Below are positions 8,844 through 16,292 of a stretch of 33,197 nt of DNA, piece after piece; the first letter of the stretch is position 1, and every line of letters starts with the position of its first letter. Both the position numbers and the translations under genes were made by a program. This DNA is from JAFGQU01 sp964483625. GTDB lineage: Bacteria > Omnitrophota > Gorgyraeia > Duberdicusellales > 4484-171. The notes under the pieces are model-generated. The model ran no database searches and had not been told where the DNA came from. It saw nothing but the letters and a program-made list of their open reading frames with translations. The stretch spans positions 1 through 33,197 of the forward strand of contig CAZABB010000020.1 of the NCBI GenBank assembly GCA_964483625.1. The letters run 5' to 3'.

Positions 8844-8850
8844 AAGGCAA

Positions 8851-8884
8851 AGTCACACGACACACGTCACATAGTCACACGTGA
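8851..8884 (+). repeat. GTCACACG word tract
   Basis: About four imperfect copies of an 8-9 nt word (AGTCACACG / ACACACGTC / ACATAGTCAC / ACACGTG) start 7 nt after the nrdJ stop. The same word family recurs in at least six other intergenic regions of this window. Confidence 0.7.
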
Positions 8885-8966
8885 AAACGCGCGGTGTTGT
8901 GAAGGGGAAATAAATCGTCCGAGCGAAAGTCAGAGTAGGCGGGTTGTATCCCCTGGGGTTTCTTCG

Positions 8967-8992
8967 GTGAATTTTGTAGATACAAAATTCAC
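8967..8992. repeat. Perfect palindrome, 12-bp arms
   Basis: GTGAATTTTGTA and TACAAAATTCAC are exact inverted arms separated by GA, between nrdJ and the thioesterase gene. It has no T-tract of its own, so a protein-binding site or cruciform is as likely as a terminator. Confidence 0.6.
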
Positions 8993-9079
8993 TCAGAGAA
9001 TAAAAAGTGAGCGGTCGTCTTTCGTCCCTTTCGTCCCTTCGGTTCAACTTAATATTAACAGATAAATCCAATATTCTAT

Positions 9080-9472
9080 ATGTCTGTGCATACGATTACC
9101 AAAAAGATCTATTATCACGATACCGATTGCGGTGGAGTGGTCTATTATGCCAATTACCTCAAGTACCTGGAGGAGGCCCGGACGGAGTTCTTTGCCCATC
9201 GCGGTTCGACGATACGGCAGCTGGCAGAGGACGGGACGCTTTTTGTCGTGGGTAAGCTTGAGATATCCTACCGCGCTCCGGCCCGGTACGGGGACGCGAT
9301 TAAGGTCCGCACTCAAGTGGAGAAGACGCGCAGTGCCAGCGTGGTTTTCTTCCAGGAGGTCAAAAGAGGGGATACCCTTCTGGTCGAATGCCGGACCCAG
9401 CTTGTCTGCGTGGATGCAAAGATGAGCCCCTGCCAGATCCCCGCCACGTTAAAAGAAATATTTTCCCGATAA
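9080..9472 (+). CDS. Acyl-CoA thioesterase, 4HBT / YbgC family
   Basis: The 130-aa product is the size of hotdog-fold thioesterases. It carries the family signature YHDTDCGGVVYYANYLKYLE (residues about 11-30), where the Asp of YHDTD is the catalytic residue of the 4HBT/YbgC group, followed by EEARTEFF and later LEISYRAPARYGD. It hydrolyses short acyl-CoA or acyl-ACP thioesters in the cytoplasm. In proteobacteria the homologue accompanies tol-pal genes; no tol or pal gene is present here. Start is ATG 9080 by alignment, with no SD. It is separated from the following operon by a gap containing its own promoter. Confidence 0.88.
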   Translation: MSVHTITKKIYYHDTDCGGVVYYANYLKYLEEARTEFFAHRGSTIRQLAEDGTLFVVGKLEISYRAPARYGDAIKVRTQVEKTRSASVVFFQEVKRGDTLLVECRTQLVCVDAKMSPCQIPATLKEIFSR

Positions 9473-9483
9473 AACGCGGAATA

Positions 9484-9525
9484 GTGCTGCCTTTTCCACC
9501 TTAAGGGAAGGTCATTTTTTCAGCA
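9484..9525 (+). terminator. Possible terminator after the thioesterase gene
   Basis: GTGCTG pairs with CAGCAC, enclosing a CCTTTTCC/GGGAAGG imperfect stem and a T6 run. The T run sits inside the outer stem, so termination would rely on the inner stem. Confidence 0.35.
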
Positions 9526-9534
9526 CGTTGCCCC

Positions 9535-9563
9535 TTGACAGGATGGGGTTTCTGGCATATACT
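9535..9563 (+). promoter_or_regulatory. Promoter of the marR-tolC-RND operon
   Basis: TTGACA (9535-9540), a 17-nt spacer and TATACT (9558-9563): a near-consensus sigma70 promoter, 49 nt before the MarR start. Confidence 0.8.
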
Positions 9564-9571
9564 TAAGGTAG

Positions 9572-9598
9572 TTAATAGTTAACACTGTTAACTATTAA
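9572..9598. promoter_or_regulatory. MarR operator (27-bp perfect palindrome)
   Basis: TTAATAGTTAACA and its exact reverse complement TGTTAACTATTAA flank a single C. The site begins 9 nt after the -10, so it covers the start of transcription and reaches into the AAGGAGG ribosome binding site. MarR proteins bind such palindromes and repress their own operon; the assignment is inferred from position and symmetry. Confidence 0.75.
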
Positions 9599-9612
9599 GG
9601 AGGTTAATGAGT

Positions 9613-10062
9613 ATGAAAAAAGACAGGAAATTGGACGCGTTTATCGAGGATATTTCTCACATTATGCCTCAGGTCATCCAGGGGGTGTTCCGCCGGCAGA
9701 AGGTCGATATGCTGACCCGGGGAGAGATATCTATTCCCCAGTATGTACTGCTGCTTCTTCTGTGCAAGAAGAAATTCATGATGATGAAGGATATCGCTTC
9801 TGAGCTTAACGTGAGCCTGCCGGCGGCAAGCGGTATGGTAACGCGGCTTGTCTCGGCCGGCCGGGTCAGGCGTATTCCCGATGAACAGGACCGGCGGGTC
9901 GTGTATATAGGTGTTACCTCACGCGGCAAGCAGGTGGTCAATACCGTACGGAATCAGCGGAAAAAAGTGTTCAAGGAGGTATTTAAGAAAATACCGGAAA
10001 GAGAACGCACGCAGTATTTAAATGTATTGCGTAAAATATCAAAAATAATCCATAACGAATGA
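9613..10062 (+). CDS. MarR-family transcriptional regulator
   Basis: The 149-aa winged-helix protein has the recognition region MMKDIASELNVSLPAASGMVTRLVSAGRV (about residues 56-84) and the MarR wing motif DEQDRRVVYIGVTSRG, with basic terminal helices for dimerisation. It probably represses the efflux operon it heads, released by a small ligand. AAGGAGG (9597-9603) is 9 nt from ATG 9613 and only 3 nt from in-frame ATG 9607, so 9613 is preferred. Its stop overlaps the next gene's start (ATGA), indicating translational coupling with the TolC-type gene. Confidence 0.9.
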   Translation: MKKDRKLDAFIEDISHIMPQVIQGVFRRQKVDMLTRGEISIPQYVLLLLLCKKKFMMMKDIASELNVSLPAASGMVTRLVSAGRVRRIPDEQDRRVVYIGVTSRGKQVVNTVRNQRKKVFKEVFKKIPERERTQYLNVLRKISKIIHNE

Positions 10063-11546
10063 AACCCTACACGCTTTTTTGTATCATAGGAGGCATCTTG
10101 GCTGCGTTTATTTTAAATGTTGCCCCGGGGGCAATGGCCAAAGATGCTGCGGATGTCGAAACCTTTCTCATCGATGAAGCCGGTGTAGCCGATCTGGCGT
10201 TGACCAATTCCCTGGATATTCAGATCGCCCGGTTTGATGCCTCGATCAAACGTACCGAATTGATGGAGGCGGAATCGGTTTTCGATACGTTTCTCAACGC
10301 TCAAGCAGGATACAGCGATGACCAGAAGGATGTCGCAAGTGCATTCCTGGGAACAAAAAATACCGAAAGTGAATATTCCTTCGGTATTGAGAAAAAACTG
10401 CCCACAGGGACTACGGTGAATTTCACCGCCGGAAACGTGCGTACACATACCGACTCGAGTTTTAGTACCGTGAATCCGTCGCACGAAGCGACCATAAGCG
10501 CCACTCTTACCCAGAACCTGGGAAAGAACTTCTTCGGGATAGCCGACCGCGGCTTAATTCGCATGACCAAGCTCGATATTGAGAACACCGAATATACGTC
10601 GCTTACCGATATTGAGGCCGCGCTGTTTGAGGTGTTGCGGGCCTACTGGAACCTGGTCTTAAAGAAGGAATCGTTGCGTATCCGTATCGAGATGCGCCAG
10701 CAGGCCGACCGGCTCTATAAGATCTATGAGAATAAGCTGGGGATGGGAATGGTCGAAGAGGTTGATATGGCCGAGATCCGGGGGCATCTGCGCCGTCTCG
10801 ATGTGGGGGTGCTTAATGCCGGGCTGGACCTGGTGATGGCAAAGAACGATCTTTTGTTTTTATTGAACGTGAATAACCTTCGTGTGGAACTTGAGCCGAT
10901 GGACGAGCTTGATATCAATCCGGAGTCGGTCGATTTGTATAATAGCCTTCAGGTTGCCGTTGCGGCCCGCCGCGATTACCGGAAGATGAGAAACGAGCTC
11001 GAAAAGAACAACGTCGACTTGGCTGTAAAAAAGAACGCTCTGTGGCCCGAGATCGATCTTGAAGCGTCGTTGACCAAAAACGGCATCGATTCTGAATATC
11101 ATAACGCCTGGGAGAAGACGACTGATGCCGATTACCGCCAGTTTTACGTAGGGTTACAGGTCAAATTGCCTTTGGAAAACCGCAAAGCCCGGGCTCAAAA
11201 AAAAGCGGTTCAGCTTAAGAAAGAACAACTTCTCCTTTCGCTTAAACGTATCGAACGACTGATCCTGCGGGAATTGAACAATCAGGTGACACGCGTCAAT
11301 ACGTTAAAGAACGAAGTCGAGCTTACCCGGGAAATCGTTGAGCTCCAGAAAGTCAAACTGGCTCAGGAGCATAAACGCTTGGAGTGGGGCCGGTCCAATG
11401 CCGACGTGATGGTGCGGTATGAAGACGATGTGTTACAGGCGATGCTGGATGAAGCCCGGGCTTTATATACCTACCGGATCGGGGTCCTGGAACTTGCCCG
11501 GCGTCAGAATATCTTACTGGACTATTACTGGAAAGAAGGACTATAA
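10059..11546 (+). CDS. TolC-family outer membrane efflux protein
   Basis: The 495-aa product has a signal peptide ending APGAMA (about residue 27). The two structural repeats of the outer-membrane efflux (OEP) family follow, with long amphipathic helices (for example LRIRIEMRQQADRLYKIYENKL and ELTREIVELQKVKLAQEHKRLE) and short beta-strand segments. It forms the trimeric channel-tunnel that takes substrates from the RND pump across the outer membrane. It overlaps marR by 4 nt and precedes the RND gene by 134 nt; that gap is filled with AACGGG/CCCGTT word repeats rather than a gene. Confidence 0.88.
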   Translation: MKPYTLFCIIGGILAAFILNVAPGAMAKDAADVETFLIDEAGVADLALTNSLDIQIARFDASIKRTELMEAESVFDTFLNAQAGYSDDQKDVASAFLGTKNTESEYSFGIEKKLPTGTTVNFTAGNVRTHTDSSFSTVNPSHEATISATLTQNLGKNFFGIADRGLIRMTKLDIENTEYTSLTDIEAALFEVLRAYWNLVLKKESLRIRIEMRQQADRLYKIYENKLGMGMVEEVDMAEIRGHLRRLDVGVLNAGLDLVMAKNDLLFLLNVNNLRVELEPMDELDINPESVDLYNSLQVAVAARRDYRKMRNELEKNNVDLAVKKNALWPEIDLEASLTKNGIDSEYHNAWEKTTDADYRQFYVGLQVKLPLENRKARAQKKAVQLKKEQLLLSLKRIERLILRELNNQVTRVNTLKNEVELTREIVELQKVKLAQEHKRLEWGRSNADVMVRYEDDVLQAMLDEARALYTYRIGVLELARRQNILLDYYWKEGL

Positions 11547-11555
11547 ATGATGGTT

Positions 11556-11665
11556 CTCGCGTTACCCCGTGCTCGCGTTCTCCCGTTCATTAGAAAACGT
11601 ACCGCATTTTGCGAGATCCCGCTACAGGCGGGAGATCCAACGGGCGAACGGGAAAACGGGCAAAC
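11556..11665. repeat. CCCGTT / AACGGG word tract with GCGGG hairpin
   Basis: The left arm carries CGCGTTACCCCG and CTCCCGTTC; the right arm carries AACGGGCGAACGGGAAAACGGG, its approximate reverse complement. Between them is a perfect small hairpin, CCCGC (11618-11622) and GCGGG. The whole lies between tolC and the RND gene and would fold as a long imperfect stem in the operon mRNA. Confidence 0.6.
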
Positions 11666-11680
11666 CGAAAAAGGGATAGA

Positions 11681-14600
11681 ATGAGTCTGCCGCGGTTTAG
11701 TGTCAATCAGTCGCTCTTCGTTAATCTGGTCTCGGTGCTTTTGATCATCATCGGGTTGATCACGCTCTGGGGAACCAATCGGGAGATCTTTCCCAACGTG
11801 ACGTTTGATATCGTCAGCGTGACGACGGTTTATCCGGGAGCGACGCCGCTGGATGTGGAAAAGCTGATTACGGTACCGATTGAGAAAGAGTTGAAAGAAG
11901 TCGACGGGATCAAAGAGGTCCGGTCGACATCGGCTTCGGGCTCTTCGTTTGTCATCGTTGAGCTCGATCCCGACGAGAAAAATAGGCAGAAGGTTATTCA
12001 GGACATTCAGAGTGCCGTCGATAGAGTCAAAGACCTTCCCAAAGATATCGCCGCCGATCCGGTCGTAACCGAGATCACCAATAAACAGTATCCGGTGATC
12101 GAGGTGTCGTTGTCGGGCAATATGAGTCAGGAGAAAATTCACCGGTACGCCGACACGTTGGAAGATATTCTGGAGGATCTGCCTGCGGTGGCTCGCATCA
12201 GTAAATCCGGCTACCGGGACCGGGAAATCCAGGTTCATCTTGATCCCCAAAAGATGAAGGAGCACTATCTTTCTTTTGATGAGGTCGAACAGGCCCTGGC
12301 CGTACGTAATATCAGTATGCCCGCGGGAGAACTCAATACGCCCCAGATCGAGTACAGTGTGCGTACCACCGGAGAGTTCCAGACCGCGGATCAGGTTGCT
12401 GAGGTGATTGTCCGGGGAAATGACCTTGAGAATGTGGTCCGGATAAAAGATGTGGCGACGGTCGAGGATGGGTTTAAAAAGGAAGATATTATCTATAAAA
12501 CACTGGGGACAAAGTCGATCAATCTGGTTGTGCTGAAAAAAGAAGCCGGGGACGCGATTTCTCTGGTTGATAAGGTGAAAGAAACCTGTGATGAGTTTTT
12601 AGAGCGGATTGAGGATGACCTTGAGATATCCTATGTGAACGATTATTCGTTTTTTGCCCGGCGCCGGCTGAATGTGCTTAAGAATAACGGGTGGGCGAGT
12701 CTTATTCTGGTTGTTACCGCGATGCTTCTGTTTTTACAGCCGCGTGTGGTCTTTATGACGGTGCTGGGTATTCCTATCGCCTTTCTGGCGACCTTTATCG
12801 CCATGGGAATGATGGGGATAACGATTAACCTGGTAAGTATGTTCGGGCTGATCATCGTGCTGGGGATGCTCGTTGACGACGGGATTATTGTGGCCGAGAA
12901 CGTGTACCGGCATGTGGAGGAAGGTGTGCCGCCGCGGCGGGCGGCGGTGATGGGAGCTGAGGAGGTCTCCGGCGCGGTGATTGTGGCGGTGATGACCACG
13001 GTTGCGGCGTTTTCTCCGCTTTTATTTATGACCGGGCTCATCGGCAAGTTTATCCGGCATATTCCCATCGTGCTGATCATCGCGCTCGGTGCGTCACTGG
13101 CCGAAGCCTTGGTCATTTTGCCCAGCCATCTTGCCGATTTCATGAAAGCGCACAGCGCGCCGTCGAAAGAACAAAGAGCCGGTGACGACCAGCGGCCATG
13201 GCTGCGGGAAATTCTGAAATTCTATACGCGCCTGGTGACTGCCGCGATCGGCCGGAAATATAAAGTCCTGGGCGGGTTTACGGTGGCGTTGATTGTATGC
13301 GCGATTTTGGCCAAAGTCGCCCTGAAATTCGTTCTGTTTCCCGATGTCGGTATCGATTACTTTCATATCCGCGCCGAAGCGCCGATCGGGACTCCGCTTG
13401 CGGTAACCAGTGAAATGATCGTGCCGGTTGAGGAGATCGTAGCCGAATTACCCGATGATGAACTGGATACCTATGTTACCTCCGTCGGGATGTTTTCTGA
13501 GGACCGGAATGATCCTTATTCCGAAGGCGCCAGTCATCTTGTCCAGGTCGCGGTCTATCTGTACCCTGAAAAAGATCGGGACCGCAAGGTTGATGAGATC
13601 ATCGATGAAATTCGCGGCAAAATGAAACAGGCCGGGGTTACGGGATTCCGTGAGGTCAGGTTCGAGAAGGCCGAAACCGGACCGCCGGTCGGCAAGGCGG
13701 TTGAGGCAAAAATCCGCGGTGAAGATTTTAACACACTGGATGAGATCGCTTTCGGTATCATGGATTATTTAAAAACGATCGAGGGTACCCAGGATGTTAC
13801 CTGGGATCATAAACCGGGGAAAGAAGAGATATTGATCAATATCGATCACCAGAAGGCCACCTATGCCGGAGTTTCAGTTTCTCAAATCGCCCGTACGGTG
13901 AGAGGAGTCTTTGAAGGGAATATCGCGACCAAGATCAAACCGGTTAAGGCTGAGGAAGAGACGGATGTGACGGTGATGTTCCCTGAAGAAGCTGCCAAAG
14001 ACCTGGACGTCTTTGATGCGATTCTGGTGCGTAATTCGGCGGGGAATCTTATTCCATTGACCAAAGTTGCTCAGATAAAAAAAGTTCCCGGAACGACCGC
14101 GATCAGTCACCTGGAGGGCAAACGCGTCGTTACCGCCTCCTGCGATGTGGATACCGATAAAATTACCTCGTTGGAGGTAAATAAGAAACTGCGGGAGAAA
14201 TTTTCCGATATTTCCGAGGAGTATCTGGGGTATTCGATCGATTACCAGGGAGAACAGCAGGATACGATTGAATCGTTGCAGAATCTTCTCAAAGCGTACT
14301 TTTATGCGTTCTTAATTATCTATCTGATCCTGTCTTCATTTTTCCGTTCGCTGGTACAGCCGTTTGTCGTGATGCTGGCGATACCGTTTGGTCTTATCGG
14401 GGTGATTATCGCCTTTATCGTTCACGGGATGCCATTATCTTTTATGGCGATACTGGGAATCGTGGGATTAAATGGAATTGTCGTCAATGATTCGATCGTT
14501 CTGGTCGATAAAATTAATAGGCTCAGAGGGCAAGGTTTGCCCCGGCGGGAATCGATCATCAAGGCCGGGCAAATGAGAATTCGCCCCGTTCTTCTTACTA

Positions 14601-14854
14601 CGATTACTACCTGCGGCGGTCTCTCGACCGTTGCCTACGGGATCGGAGGAAAAGATCCGTTTCTGGTGCCGATGGCTCTTTCGATTTGCTGGGGAATCGC
14701 GTTTGCGACCGCGTTGACGTTGATCGTCATTCCGTGTATTTATTCGGTGATCGATGACCTTATGTTGAAACTTACCAAGCATTCCAGCATGATCACAAAA
14801 TCCCGGGTGAATAATCATCATGAACCCGACGCCTGGCCGACAGGGCAGAATTAG
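11681..14854 (+). CDS. RND efflux permease (AcrB/HAE1-like)
   Basis: The 1057-aa product has the RND length and duplicated layout: an N-terminal membrane helix (SLFVNLVSVLLIIIGLITLW), a porter domain, membrane helices 2-6, a second periplasmic domain and helices 8-12. Helix 4 carries the proton-relay aspartate pair in GMLVDDGIIVAENVYRH. The helix-10 position of the AcrB lysine appears to be Asn (GLNGIVVNDSIVLVD), as in several RND subfamilies. It exports drugs or other small molecules by proton antiport. AAGGGA upstream selects ATG 11681; an in-frame upstream ATG at 11609 would add residues read from word-repeat sequence. No membrane-fusion (HlyD-type) adaptor gene is present in the operon. 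Confidence 0.93.
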   Translation: MSLPRFSVNQSLFVNLVSVLLIIIGLITLWGTNREIFPNVTFDIVSVTTVYPGATPLDVEKLITVPIEKELKEVDGIKEVRSTSASGSSFVIVELDPDEKNRQKVIQDIQSAVDRVKDLPKDIAADPVVTEITNKQYPVIEVSLSGNMSQEKIHRYADTLEDILEDLPAVARISKSGYRDREIQVHLDPQKMKEHYLSFDEVEQALAVRNISMPAGELNTPQIEYSVRTTGEFQTADQVAEVIVRGNDLENVVRIKDVATVEDGFKKEDIIYKTLGTKSINLVVLKKEAGDAISLVDKVKETCDEFLERIEDDLEISYVNDYSFFARRRLNVLKNNGWASLILVVTAMLLFLQPRVVFMTVLGIPIAFLATFIAMGMMGITINLVSMFGLIIVLGMLVDDGIIVAENVYRHVEEGVPPRRAAVMGAEEVSGAVIVAVMTTVAAFSPLLFMTGLIGKFIRHIPIVLIIALGASLAEALVILPSHLADFMKAHSAPSKEQRAGDDQRPWLREILKFYTRLVTAAIGRKYKVLGGFTVALIVCAILAKVALKFVLFPDVGIDYFHIRAEAPIGTPLAVTSEMIVPVEEIVAELPDDELDTYVTSVGMFSEDRNDPYSEGASHLVQVAVYLYPEKDRDRKVDEIIDEIRGKMKQAGVTGFREVRFEKAETGPPVGKAVEAKIRGEDFNTLDEIAFGIMDYLKTIEGTQDVTWDHKPGKEEILINIDHQKATYAGVSVSQIARTVRGVFEGNIATKIKPVKAEEETDVTVMFPEEAAKDLDVFDAILVRNSAGNLIPLTKVAQIKKVPGTTAISHLEGKRVVTASCDVDTDKITSLEVNKKLREKFSDISEEYLGYSIDYQGEQQDTIESLQNLLKAYFYAFLIIYLILSSFFRSLVQPFVVMLAIPFGLIGVIIAFIVHGMPLSFMAILGIVGLNGIVVNDSIVLVDKINRLRGQGLPRRESIIKAGQMRIRPVLLTTITTCGGLSTVAYGIGGKDPFLVPMALSICWGIAFATALTLIVIPCIYSVIDDLMLKLTKHSSMITKSRVNNHHEPDAWPTGQN

Positions 14855-14911
14855 AAGTTGAACCAGCCTCCAGTAATGGTAAAATTATTTTAGATGCCTC
14901 TATCATTGTTG

Positions 14912-14985
14912 GTCTCGGGTCGACAGTCTCTCGTTTTTCTCAATACCATATGCCAGAGACCAAAGCCCAGAGACTCATGGTATTG
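14912..14985. repeat. AGTCTC / GAGACT word tract with inverted repeat
   Basis: GGTCTCGGG and AGTCTCTCG on the left face CAGAGACC and CAGAGACT on the right. A perfect 9-bp inverted repeat CAATACCAT (14941-14949) / ATGGTATTG (14977-14985) encloses the right-hand words. It lies just upstream of the lipoprotein gene. Confidence 0.55.
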
Positions 14986-15014
14986 TTCGAATTGAAAAGG
15001 ATGTAGATACACAT

Positions 15015-15413
15015 ATGAGAAAAATATTCTCAGTGATCCTCGGGGTAGGGGTATTTTTTATAAACGGCTGTACGGTGGTTAAATATTCCGATCAGCTTCT
15101 GACGTTAAAAAACATCGGTGACTCACAGCGCCAGATCAATCAATACATCGAAAATCAAAAAGAGTTATTTGCTCTGCTTCTTTACGATATCCACAATGAT
15201 CTGATAGCCGCCGATCTTACCGAGGCTGATATCAAATCCCGTTACGGCGACCCCGTGATGAGCGCGGAAACTTCATCCGGGACCAAACGTCTTCTCTATC
15301 GTCATCCTACCGAATACTATACGTCCGACCGGGTCTATTTCTATATTGATTCCGCCGGCACGCTCATCCGGTGGGAATATGTTCCTACCGAGCCCCAACA
15401 GCATCCCGGGTGA
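15015..15413 (+). CDS. Small lipoprotein
   Basis: The 132-aa product has a type II signal peptide with lipobox INGC (Cys19). The mature protein has a helical segment (IGDSQRQINQYIENQKELFALLLYDI) and a C-terminal half with DIKSRYGDPV, reminiscent of the SmpA/BamE-type 'x-x-GxP' lipoprotein fold (YGDPVMSAETSSGTKRLLYRH...YFYIDSAGTLIRWEY), but this is only a resemblance. It probably sits on the periplasmic face of the outer membrane. AAGGATG about 11 nt upstream is a weak SD. It follows the efflux operon in the same orientation after 160 nt of word repeats and may not belong to it. Confidence 0.7.
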   Translation: MRKIFSVILGVGVFFINGCTVVKYSDQLLTLKNIGDSQRQINQYIENQKELFALLLYDIHNDLIAADLTEADIKSRYGDPVMSAETSSGTKRLLYRHPTEYYTSDRVYFYIDSAGTLIRWEYVPTEPQQHPG

Positions 15414-15443
15414 ATATCTGTATAGTCCTTCTATCGCCCCGTA

Positions 15444-15472
15444 TTGACAGAAGCCTTTTCTTTGCATAAACT
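15444..15472 (+). promoter_or_regulatory. Promoter of the small barrel gene (leaderless)
   Basis: TTGACA (15444-15449), a 17-nt spacer and TAAACT (15467-15472). The ATG at 15480 is only 7 nt beyond the -10, so the transcript probably starts at or next to the start codon. Confidence 0.6.
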
Positions 15473-15479
15473 AATCTAC

Positions 15480-16196
15480 ATGTACAGACGCAGGAAAAAG
15501 ATATCCATCGTAACGTTCGTTCTCGCGGCATTATTGTTCTGTACGGTCTTGCCGTATCGGTCGCAAAGCGCGCCCTGTTACGGAACAAAGACGCTTTCTG
15601 AGAAACAACTCGTCATGGGGTATCAGACGTACCATCTAACGGATCGAGACTTAGAAGGCGGGTGGGGCAGGGTGCGTTCTCTACAGCATTTTCTTCTGTT
15701 ATCGTACGGACTGTTTGACTGGCTGATAGTGGATTTAAAAGGCGGGACCGGATATATCAAAGCCGGTAATGCCACAACTGCGGAGCTCGATTATCCGGCT
15801 TCCTTTGCCGGGGGATACGGTTTCAGGATAAAACTCTATGATGATGCTGATTCTGGGTTGCGCGCGGTGTTCGGATTCCATCACATCAGCGTTCATCCCC
15901 GTTCGATACAGGTTAACGGAACCAACCACCGGTCGGTCCTGGATGACTGGCAGGTATCGGTGCTTGCGTCCTGCGATGTGGGTGAGGTAACTCCTTATGT
16001 GGGAACAAAATGGTCCCGGGTGGATTATATCCACTGGGTGAACGGAACCCGTAAACGGCGCATGTCCGATCTGACTGAAAGCGTGGGGCTGGTTGTGGGG
16101 ATGGATATCCCGGTGACCGAGAAAACTTCGCTCAACCTCGAAGGGCACTTTATCGACGAAGTCGCCTATTCGGTCGCCTTTCTGTATTCCTTTTAA
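15480..16196 (+). CDS. Small outer-membrane beta-barrel-like protein
   Basis: The 238-aa product of unknown family has a basic N-terminus (MYRRRKK), a hydrophobic core and a likely cleavage near QSA at about residue 31. It then runs as alternating strands with aromatic girdles (LLSYGLFDWLIVDLKGGTGYI, FAGGYGFRIKLY, GVGLVV-type repeats) and ends in Phe (VAYSVAFLYSF), as barrel substrates of BAM do. Length suits an 8- to 10-strand barrel. An upstream in-frame TTG at 15444 is really the -35 hexamer, so ATG 15480 is chosen; no SD is present, consistent with a leaderless message. Function not assignable. Confidence 0.65.
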   Translation: MYRRRKKISIVTFVLAALLFCTVLPYRSQSAPCYGTKTLSEKQLVMGYQTYHLTDRDLEGGWGRVRSLQHFLLLSYGLFDWLIVDLKGGTGYIKAGNATTAELDYPASFAGGYGFRIKLYDDADSGLRAVFGFHHISVHPRSIQVNGTNHRSVLDDWQVSVLASCDVGEVTPYVGTKWSRVDYIHWVNGTRKRRMSDLTESVGLVVGMDIPVTEKTSLNLEGHFIDEVAYSVAFLYSF

Positions 16197-16200
16197 CCAA

Positions 16201-16288
16201 AGTCACACGACACATAGACACACGTCACACGTGAAAGAAAATATCAAAAATAAAAACGCACGACGTACGACGCTCGACGAACGACGAG
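16201..16288. repeat. GTCACACG words followed by CGACG words
   Basis: 16201-16233 carries about four GTCACACG-type words. 16257-16288 carries ACGACGT / ACGACGC / TCGACGA / ACGACGA. The second tract ends with GACGAGAAAT directly before the ATG of the oxidase gene, where a ribosome binding site would be. Confidence 0.65.
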
Positions 16289-16292
16289 AAAT

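Noticed and set aside
11609..11680. Upstream start for the RND gene
   Set aside because: The added residues are encoded by AACGGG words and would block the normal N-terminal helix; AAGGGA supports 11681.
11525..12265. Long antisense frame at the start of the RND gene
   Set aside because: Composition is that of an antisense shadow (Arg/His/Asp-rich), with no SD, and it lies opposite a clear conserved gene.
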